Source: Candidatus Poribacteria bacterium
GTDB taxonomy: Bacteria; Poribacteria; WGA-4E; WGA-3G
NCBI GenBank assembly: GCA_028824575.1
Contig: JAPPDN010000274.1
Coordinates: 1 to 11,404, forward strand
Direction: 5' to 3'
Length of the DNA: 11,404 bases
Numbering within the stretch: position 1 is the stretch's first letter; every line of letters starts with the position of its first letter. Shown piece after piece: positions 1-6,324 of this stretch. The notes beneath the pieces are model-generated. The model had not been told where the DNA came from, ran no database searches, and worked only from the letters and a program-made list of their open reading frames with translations. Position numbers and translations under genes: made by a program.

Positions 1-1044
1 TCCATCTGGCTGTGGAACGTCCACACGGGTGAACACATCCGCACACTCAAAGGGGATATGAGTCAGGTCGAAATCGTGTTATTTAGTCCCGATGGCAAGA
101 TGCTGGCAAGTGGGGGTGGTAACAACCGCGACATCCGGCTGTGGAACGCACACACCGGTGAACACATCCGAAGTATAGGATCGGGTGGCTCAAGCCTGTC
201 GTTTAGTCCTGATGGCAAGACGCTGGCAAGTGGGGGTATCAACGGGAATGTGCTGCTGTGGAACGCCCAGACGGGTGAACACATCCGCACACTCAAAGGG
301 CATACGGGTTGGGTCTCAAGCCTGTCGTTTAGTCCTGATGGAAACACGATCGCAAGTGGGAGTGACAACGGGACTGTGCTGCTGTGGAACCTCGCCCCCG
401 CTGAAGATGCTGATGAAGCGGCAGCAGTGGCTGCCCCAGATGTCAACGGTGATGGGGAGGTTAATATCCAAGACCTCGTTTTAGTATCGTCCAGCCTTGG
501 GCAGACAGGCGAAAATGATGCCGATGTCAATGGCGATGGCGAGGTTAATATTCAAGACCTCGTCGCCGTCGCTGCAGCAATCGGAGAAGTCGCTGCGGCA
601 CCTGCTGCCCTCCGGCAACCAGGCGCAGCACACCTCACACAGGAAGAAGTGCAGCACTGGCTCACACAGGCACAACAAGCAAACCTCACGGATGCAACTT
701 CCGTAAGAGGGATCCGCTTCCTGGAGCAGCTACTATCAGCAATGATCCCGAAAGAGACAGCACTCTTGCCGAACTACCCGAACCCGTTCAACCCAGAGAC
801 GTGGATACCTTATCAGTTAGCACAGACCGCAGATGTGGCACTAACGATCTACGACATCCAAGGACGCGTCGTGCGGGATTTGGATTTAGGGCATCAACGC
901 CCAGGGATATATCAGAGTCGGACGCGGGCTGCGTATTGGGATGGGAGAAATGCAATCGGTGAACCCGTCTCAAGTGGTGTCTATTTCTATACGTTGACTG
1001 CTGGCGATTTTACTGCGACGCGGAAACTCCTGATACGGAAGTAG
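1..1044 (+). CDS. WD40-repeat / dockerin-like / C-terminal sorting-domain protein (5' partial)
   Basis: The frame is open from the first base, so the true start lies outside the window; the first ATG at 58 is internal. The visible 347 residues start with WD40 blades: FSPDGK, LASG and LWN motifs recur, and the CTGTGGAAC word repeats at 10, 139, 256 and 382, giving blades of 43, 39 and 42 codons. The 39-codon blade lacks the GH dipeptide seen in the next one. Residues about 147-198 carry two DVNGDGEVNIQDL loops, the duplicated calcium-binding pattern of type I dockerins. Residues about 257-347 form a C-terminal domain beginning NYPNPFNPETWIPYQL and ending SGVYFYTL...ATRKLLIRK, resembling FlgD-Ig/type IX-like secretion tails. 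The protein is probably a secreted or surface scaffold; its ligand is unknown. The near-identical DNA of the blades suggests recent expansion. The stop is TAG. Confidence 0.9.
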   Translation, partial: SIWLWNVHTGEHIRTLKGDMSQVEIVLFSPDGKMLASGGGNNRDIRLWNAHTGEHIRSIGSGGSSLSFSPDGKTLASGGINGNVLLWNAQTGEHIRTLKGHTGWVSSLSFSPDGNTIASGSDNGTVLLWNLAPAEDADEAAAVAAPDVNGDGEVNIQDLVLVSSSLGQTGENDADVNGDGEVNIQDLVAVAAAIGEVAAAPAALRQPGAAHLTQEEVQHWLTQAQQANLTDATSVRGIRFLEQLLSAMIPKETALLPNYPNPFNPETWIPYQLAQTADVALTIYDIQGRVVRDLDLGHQRPGIYQSRTRAAYWDGRNAIGEPVSSGVYFYTLTAGDFTATRKLLIRK

Positions 1045-1081
1045 TATATAGTCTGTCCAATCTAAAATTGCAAGTAACCCC

Positions 1082-1181
1082 GTTCGTAGTAGGGCAATTC
1101 TGCGGCGTACTCGCCCAAATGCGAAGTGCATTATTGCCCGTTCTGACCGGTGGACGTGCGATAAATCGCACTACTACGAAC
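1082..1181. repeat. Inverted-repeat-bounded element A (about 100 bp)
   Basis: A perfect 11-bp inverted repeat bounds this stretch: GTTCGTAGTAG at 1082-1092 and its reverse complement at 1171-1181. Inside is a 7-bp inverted pair, GGGCAAT at 1092-1098 and ATTGCCC at 1133-1139. A compact palindrome, GTGCGATAAATCGCAC, lies at 1156-1171. There is no open reading frame and no T-run typical of an intrinsic terminator. The nested structure is that of a short non-autonomous (MITE/REP-like) repeat. Its copy number in the genome cannot be seen from here. Confidence 0.6.
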
Positions 1182-1238
1182 CGATCCACTTGTTAATCAT
1201 ACGTCTTAGAATTACCCGATTAAATTCTTAATCTTCAT

Positions 1239-1547
1239 ATACTATACTAAACTTTGGACAATTTTTGAGAATTCCTATGGGATTTATGTGATTACAAGAT
1301 AACCTCCGTGTCCGCTGAAGCGTTTGTGAGGATGCTTCCTCCAAGTTCTGAACCGTGATTGATCGGATTTATATGATTTACGAGATAAAGACAACGCGAT
1401 ACCTAAAGCGTTTATCACAACGAATACCTCTTTTATCATAGTAATCAGAAAAATGAGAAAAATCACAGTTCAAACACCAAGCAATATCTGAACTTTGATT
1501 GATGGGATTTAAATGCCACTCAAACTGTCCAAACTTTAGTATACTAT
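1239..1547. repeat. MITE-like element B with 22-bp imperfect terminal inverted repeats
   Basis: The 22-bp left end at 1239-1260 (contains ACTAAACTTTGGACA) matches the reverse complement of the right end at 1526-1547 (contains TGTCCAAACTTTAGT) with two mismatches. The inside holds degenerate direct repeats: 1346-1375 and 1486-1515 agree at about 25 of 30 positions and share the words TCTGAAC, TGATTGAT and GGATTTA; a third, shorter relative begins at 1279. A 60-codon minus-strand frame (1284-1466) crosses these repeats but has no recognisable domain and looks incidental. No transposase is present, so the element would have to move in trans. It fills most of the gap between the WD40 gene and the selenoprotein gene. 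Confidence 0.6.
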
Positions 1548-1560
1548 AGTAGATTTTGAA

Positions 1561-1641
1561 AGGACTTGCACACTCTTTCAGACGGGCGAGGGGACCTCGC
1601 CCCTACGGTTTGCCTTCTGTAGAGCGATTTGTGTAAGTCCT
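1561..1641. repeat. Inverted-repeat-bounded element C with central GC-rich hairpin
   Basis: The ends AGGACTTGCACA (1561-1572) and TGTGTAAGTCCT (1630-1641) are inverted repeats with one mismatch in 12. Near the centre is a hairpin with an 8-bp stem, GGGCGAGG at 1584-1591 and CCTCGCCC at 1595-1602, and a 3-nt loop. No T-run follows the stem, so an intrinsic terminator is unlikely. The element ends only 6 bp before the AAGGAG ribosome binding site (1648-1653) of the next gene. It would therefore form part of that gene's leader if transcription starts further upstream. Confidence 0.55.
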
Positions 1642-1661
1642 ATTATTAAGGAGAGAAACCG

Positions 1662-2816
1662 ATGAAAAAATTGATCTGTTCATTGCTAACACTCAGTTTA
1701 ACACTATCCGTTTTCGCAGCAAGTTACGCCGAAGAAGGGACGGATATTGATGCCTTGAGGGCAGCTGATGTTAATGCTGATGGAACGATAAACATCCTTG
1801 ATCTGGTACGGGTTGCCGCGGACTTGAGCGCGACATCCACCGCAGAGCAGCCTCTGAACTCAGATGTCAACGGGGATGGTACTGTCAATATTCTTGACTT
1901 GGTGTTTGTCGCGAGCCACCTTGGCGAAACTGTCAGACCTCCTGTGGTGTTCGTCAGTGCGGACCCAGAACCTGAATCAGAGCTGGAGATTGACGATACA
2001 ATCGTCCTCACTTTCGATAATACGCCAGAAGCCTTTACCACCAGTACAGGAATCGCAACGGTCATTGATAACACAGTGACACTATCAGGTCCGTTTGACC
2101 CAGGGACGCTTGTTCTGGTCATCACTTGGGCAGATGGCACACAAACGCTCCGGTATACCGTTCGCGAACCTGATACTGAGCCGCCTCAGATTACGAATGT
2201 AATCGCCATGGATAGCGACGGCAACATTGAGCCGCAACCGACTCAAAACACGACACGGTTTGAAATTACGTTCAACGAACCGGTAATTGGTCAGGCTATA
2301 CTCTTCACAGCAGGGGGAACCAATGTCGGTTGGTCGAGTGAAATTGAGGGTAATAAAGGGATCGTTGAACGCCGCTACGCGAAAGCACTGGAGAGCGGGT
2401 TTACCTATATTATTGAGGTGTATGCCATCGACACTGCGGGTAATGAGATCGGTTACACGGTTACGTTCCCGCCTGTCGGTGAGCCCCCAGAGATCCCGAT
2501 TCTCGTCGACGATGCGACATTCGATACAGTTGTTCTCGAATCGGAACTCCCTGTCGTGGTTGAGTTTTATGCGGAATGGTGACCCTTCTGCCGTATGATG
2601 GAGCCAGTTGTCTCCGAAGTCGGATTAGAGAACCAAGACACCTTCACGATTGCAAGGATAGACCTTGATGAAAATAATACAATACCCCAAAGGTATCAAA
2701 TCCGAGCCACCCCAACTTATATCGTATTTCGAGATGGAGAGGTTATCGGACGTTTCACAGGAGCAATGCCGAAAGATAGGTTCCTGGAGAATATTCTTAA
2801 TGCTATAGACAATTGA
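1662..2816 (+). CDS. Exported dockerin-like / thioredoxin-fold selenoprotein (in-frame UGA = Sec)
   Basis: Read through the TGA at 2580-2582, this is one 384-residue protein. The ATG at 1662 has AAGGAG 8 nt upstream. Residues 1-23 are a signal peptide (MKKL start, cleavage likely after SYA). Residues 36-89 hold two dockerin-type loops, DVNADGTINILDL and DVNGDGTVNILDL. Residues about 95-270 look like one or two beta-sandwich (Ig-like) domains. Residues about 277-384 are a thioredoxin domain: VVVEFYAEW, then TGA at codon 307, then PFC, with the expected cis-proline in RATPTYIVF (Pro351). The TGA sits at the first cysteine of the WCxxC motif and the downstream half stays in frame and family-like, so U-P-F-C is the likely redox centre. 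Its own stop codon is also TGA (2814-2816). Thioredoxin-fold proteins act in thiol-disulfide exchange; the substrate is unknown. The alternative is a Cys-to-stop point mutation or sequence error. Confidence 0.82.
2580..2582 (+). other. In-frame TGA, predicted selenocysteine codon (Sec307)
   Basis: TGA lies between TGG (Trp306) and CCC-TTC-TGC (Pro-Phe-Cys), replacing the first cysteine of a thioredoxin active site. It is the only internal in-frame TGA in any gene called here. Other genes use TGA as a stop (the methyltransferase at 5127-5125 and this gene's own end), which argues against genome-wide reassignment of TGA to Trp or Gly. Thioredoxin-like folds with UxxC in place of CxxC are a known class of bacterial selenoproteins. 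Confidence 0.8.
2591..2623 (+). promoter_or_regulatory. Predicted bacterial SECIS hairpin
   Basis: The hairpin starts 8 nt after the TGA. The upper stem UGGAG (2599-2603) pairs with CUCCG (2612-2616), including one U-G pair. Below it is a 2x2 internal loop GA/AA. The lower stem is AU (2595-2596) with GU (2619-2620), a bulged U at 2594, and CCG (2591-2593) with CGG (2621-2623). The apical loop CCAGUUGU (2604-2611) starts 21 nt after the TGA. It may tighten through C2605-G2610 to an AGUU loop, giving an exposed GU. A short stem, a bulged U and a G/U-containing apical loop at this distance resemble the E. coli fdhF-type SelB-binding hairpin. The pairing was done by hand and no folding energy was computed. 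Confidence 0.6.
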
Positions 2817-2846
2817 TGGAAACGGTTCTCTTTTTTCAAAAGTGGT

Positions 2847-5069
2847 TTACTTGAGAAAATCCTCTATATTGTCAACCCCAGTTAGGCTACCGAGTTTGCC
2901 GTTATACTCCCAACCACCATCTTGGGCTTTGAGAGTCTTAATCCGAGCGATAACGGCATCTCTGTAGCCCTTTGACAACCTAATAACCTTATGGAACTGG
3001 TCGTTCTTGAGACCGAACTGCTCGCGGATATCTTTCCACGCGATGGGTCTGGAACCCGCTGCGTTTATACGCATTTCCGCGATCTGTACCGCAAGTGCGT
3101 TACGTTCTTCCTCGGTTGTCTCCCTAACATAGTGCTCCGCTATTGAAGACCTAGGCTTCGCCGCTGCATCTTCGTTATCCACTGTATTGTCATCTTCAAC
3201 CGCATCTGTGGATAGCTCAGATTGTGTTTCTGCATCTTCAGGAGCACCTTGGAAGGTGTGAGGGATGCTCCCCTCGTCCCTCGTGCCGTAATCGTGTGTG
3301 TCCTGCTCGCGTAATACTTGTTCACTGTCCACACTCAGTTTTTCCAGTGTTTCTTCCCAAATCTGTTCAATCGGATGTTCAAGTTGAAAGGCTTGAAAAT
3401 CCGCTGCCCCTTTTTTCAGTTCTTCTCCTCTACAATAGATACTCGATTCGTCCAATTTTTTCCCAGCGGGTGGTAAAAGTTTTACACCTTCATCACTGCG
3501 TTCAAGCAACTGTAATTCCTCAAAAATAGTAAGACCTGTTTCAATACCCGGTTTTGCTAAACCCAATTTGTTATAGACGTTCTCCGGTCTAATGAAATCG
3601 CCGTTTGTTTCCGCGAGTTTCCTCAATTCAGAGTAAAACTTTTCTAACGTTTTTCTATCTGGGTACTTCTGATCTAATCCCTTAACGTCCTGTTCGCTAT
3701 TGTAGATGAGATGCAGATAAGCATTTTTTTCTGATGTAAAGGCAGGCTCACATTGCCTGAAGAATTCATCTAAACCCGGGACAAGATGACAGAAAACAAA
3801 GTGCTCAATACAATACGACGGTGCCAATGTGGAAAGTGTAGTATTTGAAACAACAGCAATTAATTCCCCTTTTTCAAGTTTTCCAAAAACCTCCGCTTCT
3901 TCCGCCTCGGAGGTTCGCTCATCACACTTTCCGATAACATCTGCTTTCTCCGGTCCAACAAGTGCTAACAACTGATCAATTCTCTCTTCGCTTTGAACAT
4001 AGATGAGAGTGGGCTGCTTTTGTTCCAGCAGATTTAAAAGATAATTTTGCTTGTCTACACCACGTCGGTCAAGTATTCGGACAGTAGAATCCATTTCAAA
4101 CGGAGGAAATATCGTTTGAACTTCTCGGTTGTCGATTGTCGCTATTGTGAACAGCCTTCGCATAGCAGTGAGGCGTTCCACGCATGTGCCCCGCTCTTCT
4201 ACAGCCTCTTCCAATCGATCCGATGTACTTCTGAGACTATCCTCACACGCCTGCCATTCTTTTTTTACGTTCTCCAAATCTTTCAACGTAGTTTCAAGAC
4301 GGTTTTTATCGTCAACTTTTGCTATTTCGGATTTTTCCAAACGTTGTTTCGTGCCAGCAATATCTTTCTTATATTTATCGTTCTGCGTTTTCGCTCTCTT
4401 TAGTTGCTTATCCAATTTTTTTCGTTGGTTCTCTTTCTCATCTACCTGTTTTGAAAGTGCTGCGTACTTTTCTGCGTACTCGCTTTTCTCTGACTCCGCA
4501 GTTGCCAAGCATTTTTCCGCTTCTGACTTCTCTGATTCTAAATCTTTCAAGCGTTCCTCCGCCTCCGCGAGGCGTTCCGCCGTATCAGGAAAGAGCTCAT
4601 CCCGGATAGCCTCAACCTTATGCTGCTGATCCGGCTTGTTGATTTTGCGGAGCACATCAGCGATAAGAAACAAGTATGCCCGAGTACCTTCGGATTCAGC
4701 ATCCCCTTCAGGTGGATGTGCCCAACTCTCGTCTCGAGCATATTTTATAAACCAAAGTTGATTCTGAAAGGTTTTGTCATCGTTAAGGGGTTTTTCAAAA
4801 ATTCCTCTCCAGTTTTTGTTAACAAGACGTGGAAAATCATCAATGTCAATTATAGATTTAATATCGCGGTTAGACTGGCGCAGCAGACGATCAATTTCAT
4901 CTGCTCGATCAGATTGTCCGGCATCGTCCAAAGAATTAATGACTACATCTTCAACCTGCCGACCCTGAATCTTTTTTAGCTGAAAAATAATAAACGCGCG
5001 CATGTAAGTGCGGTATATATTCAGTGCCCTATTGAGTGCTTCTTGGTTCCGGTAATCTGTTGTGCTCAA
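2847..5069 (-). CDS. Swt1-type HEPN / coiled-coil / RecJ C-terminal-like protein
   Basis: With the TTG start at 5069 the protein has 740 residues. Residues about 8-160 resemble the Swt1-family HEPN domain. They include R-D-E-S-W-A-H (Arg112, His118), which fits the Rx4-6H catalytic motif of HEPN ribonucleases. Residues about 162-305 are a Lys/Glu-rich coiled coil. Residues about 330-455 look like a degenerate helicase C-terminal lobe (LDRRG, PTLIYVQS, GELIAVVSN) with the motif VI arginines eroded. Residues about 465-577 resemble the RecJ C-terminal winged-helix region (PDRKTLEKFY, IFEELQLLE, KKLDESSIY). No Walker A and no DHH/DHHA1 exonuclease domain is present. The C-terminal 90 residues, after an acidic linker, may form another helical domain. 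The frame also opens at TTG 5234 and TTG 5132, but those starts overlap the upstream methyltransferase. A nucleic-acid-targeting, possibly defence or stress, role is inferred. Confidence 0.75.
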   Translation of the reverse strand: MSTTDYRNQEALNRALNIYRTYMRAFIIFQLKKIQGRQVEDVVINSLDDAGQSDRADEIDRLLRQSNRDIKSIIDIDDFPRLVNKNWRGIFEKPLNDDKTFQNQLWFIKYARDESWAHPPEGDAESEGTRAYLFLIADVLRKINKPDQQHKVEAIRDELFPDTAERLAEAEERLKDLESEKSEAEKCLATAESEKSEYAEKYAALSKQVDEKENQRKKLDKQLKRAKTQNDKYKKDIAGTKQRLEKSEIAKVDDKNRLETTLKDLENVKKEWQACEDSLRSTSDRLEEAVEERGTCVERLTAMRRLFTIATIDNREVQTIFPPFEMDSTVRILDRRGVDKQNYLLNLLEQKQPTLIYVQSEERIDQLLALVGPEKADVIGKCDERTSEAEEAEVFGKLEKGELIAVVSNTTLSTLAPSYCIEHFVFCHLVPGLDEFFRQCEPAFTSEKNAYLHLIYNSEQDVKGLDQKYPDRKTLEKFYSELRKLAETNGDFIRPENVYNKLGLAKPGIETGLTIFEELQLLERSDEGVKLLPPAGKKLDESSIYCRGEELKKGAADFQAFQLEHPIEQIWEETLEKLSVDSEQVLREQDTHDYGTRDEGSIPHTFQGAPEDAETQSELSTDAVEDDNTVDNEDAAAKPRSSIAEHYVRETTEEERNALAVQIAEMRINAAGSRPIAWKDIREQFGLKNDQFHKVIRLSKGYRDAVIARIKTLKAQDGGWEYNGKLGSLTGVDNIEDFLK

Positions 5070-5074
5070 ACCTA

Positions 5075-5082
5075 CCACCTCC
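5075..5082 (-). promoter_or_regulatory. Ribosome binding site that favours the TTG start at 5069
   Basis: On the minus strand GGAGGTGG lies here, with its GGAGG core 8 nt before TTG (5069-5067). This start falls after the methyltransferase stop and just before the HEPN domain, and it avoids the 110-bp overlap needed by TTG 5234. TTG 5234 also has a GGAGG 6 nt upstream, but that lies inside methyltransferase codons. The choice is therefore likely, not certain. Confidence 0.5.
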
Positions 5083-5124
5083 ACGTAAATATTTTCCTTA
5101 GCATACCATTTTTTGGGTCGCTTG

Positions 5125-6255
5125 TCAACCAAGACGTAAAACGGACACCCGAATCTGCTCCCATTTCCGCTTCGACCGATGCGTTGCGACTCGTCTCTTA
5201 AAGCGCGCATCCTCCGTAAAACCAGCCGCCGCAATGATCGCCTCCAGATGCTCTATCGCCTTCGGTCCCGAGGCATCGGCATACCCCAACAAAACAGTAC
5301 CCTCAGGTTTCAGGAAATTTGAGACCTGCGCAAAAAACCGTCTCACCGTCTCCTGTTTCTCATCGTGGATAGCGAGTTCGGCGCGGTTCCGCACGCGGGC
5401 AATAACCCACGGCGCATTGAAGATAATGACATCAAATTGATGCGAAGCAAACAGATCAAACAGATCACCAGCAGGCATAACCCGTATAGTATCTGAATTT
5501 GGAAGGAGTCGTTGAAGGTTCAGTTTCGTTGTCGCCACCGCTTCAGGAAGCAGGTCGGACGCGTAGATCTCTGTCTGCTCGCCTAATTCTTGGCGTGCTA
5601 ACAGGGTCAAGCATCCACTGCCACACCCGATGTCAGCGACTTTATTAGCAAGATCGTGTGAACGGATATGCTGTAGCGCCTCCTGAAAGCATTCAACCGT
5701 TTCTTGCGAACGCGGCGCGAGAACGTTTTCAGAAGCGACAAGCGAGACATCAAGTGCCCGGATAGGGTAGGTCTCCGCGAGCGCGTCTTGAATCTGTTGA
5801 ATCTTTATGAGCGGGAGGAGAAAAGGTTTGCCTTCATTCACTTCTGCTGGCTCACCGGCAAACTCCAATAGATAAGGAAGGACGGGCGTAGGTTCAACTT
5901 GTAAGATTCCGTCAGCGTCTGCCCAACACATGAGTCGCGCTAAGGCTTCTTTCAGCGCACCACTTGCAGATCTCTGATGCGAATCTCTCCGATTCCGTCG
6001 TTTAGTGTTACGATCAGGTTGCTGGATCAAATCCTGTTTGTGGCGTTGGATATAGTCCATAACAGTGGTAATTTGTTCCCACTGTCCCTCCACAACTGCA
6101 ACGCCACCGTGCCGAATGTGTGTAAAAATTCGGTTGAGATGTCTCAACTCCTGATGCGCGAACAACTTGACGCGTGCGCGCGCGAAAACCGCATCCCGAC
6201 ATTCAACAGGGACATAGAGCTCACCAATGTTACTAACGGCGTAGAAAGAATTCAT
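5125..6255 (-). CDS. Class I SAM-dependent methyltransferase, PrmC/HemK-like
   Basis: This 376-residue protein has a Rossmann methyltransferase core in its second half. Motif I is VADIGCGSGC (207-216), the acidic end of strand 2 is ASD (232-234), and motif IV is NAPW (280-283), a variant of the NPPY/W tetrapeptide of amino-group methyltransferases. ENVLAPRSQETVE (176-188) resembles the VLxPRxxTE stretch just before the core in PrmC/HemK. The N-terminal 170 residues are not recognised; they include a basic stretch, DRNTKRRNRRDSHQR, at about 81-95. The substrate could be a protein glutamine, rRNA or another amine; the Ala in motif IV makes a standard PrmC role less certain. The ATG at 6255 has no good ribosome binding site and lies 69 bp after the oxidoreductase stop, so translation may depend on the upstream gene. 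The HEPN gene begins 55 bp downstream. Confidence 0.8.
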   Translation of the reverse strand: MNSFYAVSNIGELYVPVECRDAVFARARVKLFAHQELRHLNRIFTHIRHGGVAVVEGQWEQITTVMDYIQRHKQDLIQQPDRNTKRRNRRDSHQRSASGALKEALARLMCWADADGILQVEPTPVLPYLLEFAGEPAEVNEGKPFLLPLIKIQQIQDALAETYPIRALDVSLVASENVLAPRSQETVECFQEALQHIRSHDLANKVADIGCGSGCLTLLARQELGEQTEIYASDLLPEAVATTKLNLQRLLPNSDTIRVMPAGDLFDLFASHQFDVIIFNAPWVIARVRNRAELAIHDEKQETVRRFFAQVSNFLKPEGTVLLGYADASGPKAIEHLEAIIAAAGFTEDARFKRRVATHRSKRKWEQIRVSVLRLG

Positions 6256-6324
6256 TTAAAAGTAGTAGGCATGCTCCGACGTGCCGTAACAACAACACGA
6301 AGTATCCCTCGCCATATTCACAGC

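Noticed and set aside
1..391. Tandem DNA repeat or CRISPR-like array in the first 400 bases
   Set aside because: The periodicity of 117-129 bp is always a multiple of three and encodes WD40 blades; there are no short repeats with unique spacers.
63..530. 155-codon minus-strand frame in the WD40 gene
   Set aside because: It is a shadow of the repetitive WD40/dockerin coding sequence on the opposite strand.
1284..1466. 60-codon minus-strand frame inside element B
   Set aside because: It is made of the element's own degenerate repeats, has no ribosome binding site or recognisable domain, and fits an incidental open frame in AT-rich repeat DNA.
2580..2582. TGA reassigned genome-wide to Trp or Gly (alternative genetic code)
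   Set aside because: No other called gene contains an internal in-frame TGA, TGG is used for Trp everywhere, and TGA ends genes here. The family needs Cys at this site, not Trp or Gly.
2595..2816. Separate small thioredoxin-like gene starting at ATG 2595
   Set aside because: It would lack the first beta strands and the active-site motif, and it lies in the same frame directly after the TGA. It is the C-terminal part of the 1662-2816 protein.
2817..2846. Shared terminator between the convergent selenoprotein and HEPN genes
   Set aside because: There is a T-run at 2830-2836, but I found only a weak 5-bp pairing (TTCTC with GAGAA) around it, not a convincing hairpin.
4129..4629. 166-codon plus-strand frame opposite the coiled coil
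   Set aside because: Serine- and phenylalanine-rich text is the expected antisense of a Lys/Glu-rich coiled coil. No start signal or domain is seen.
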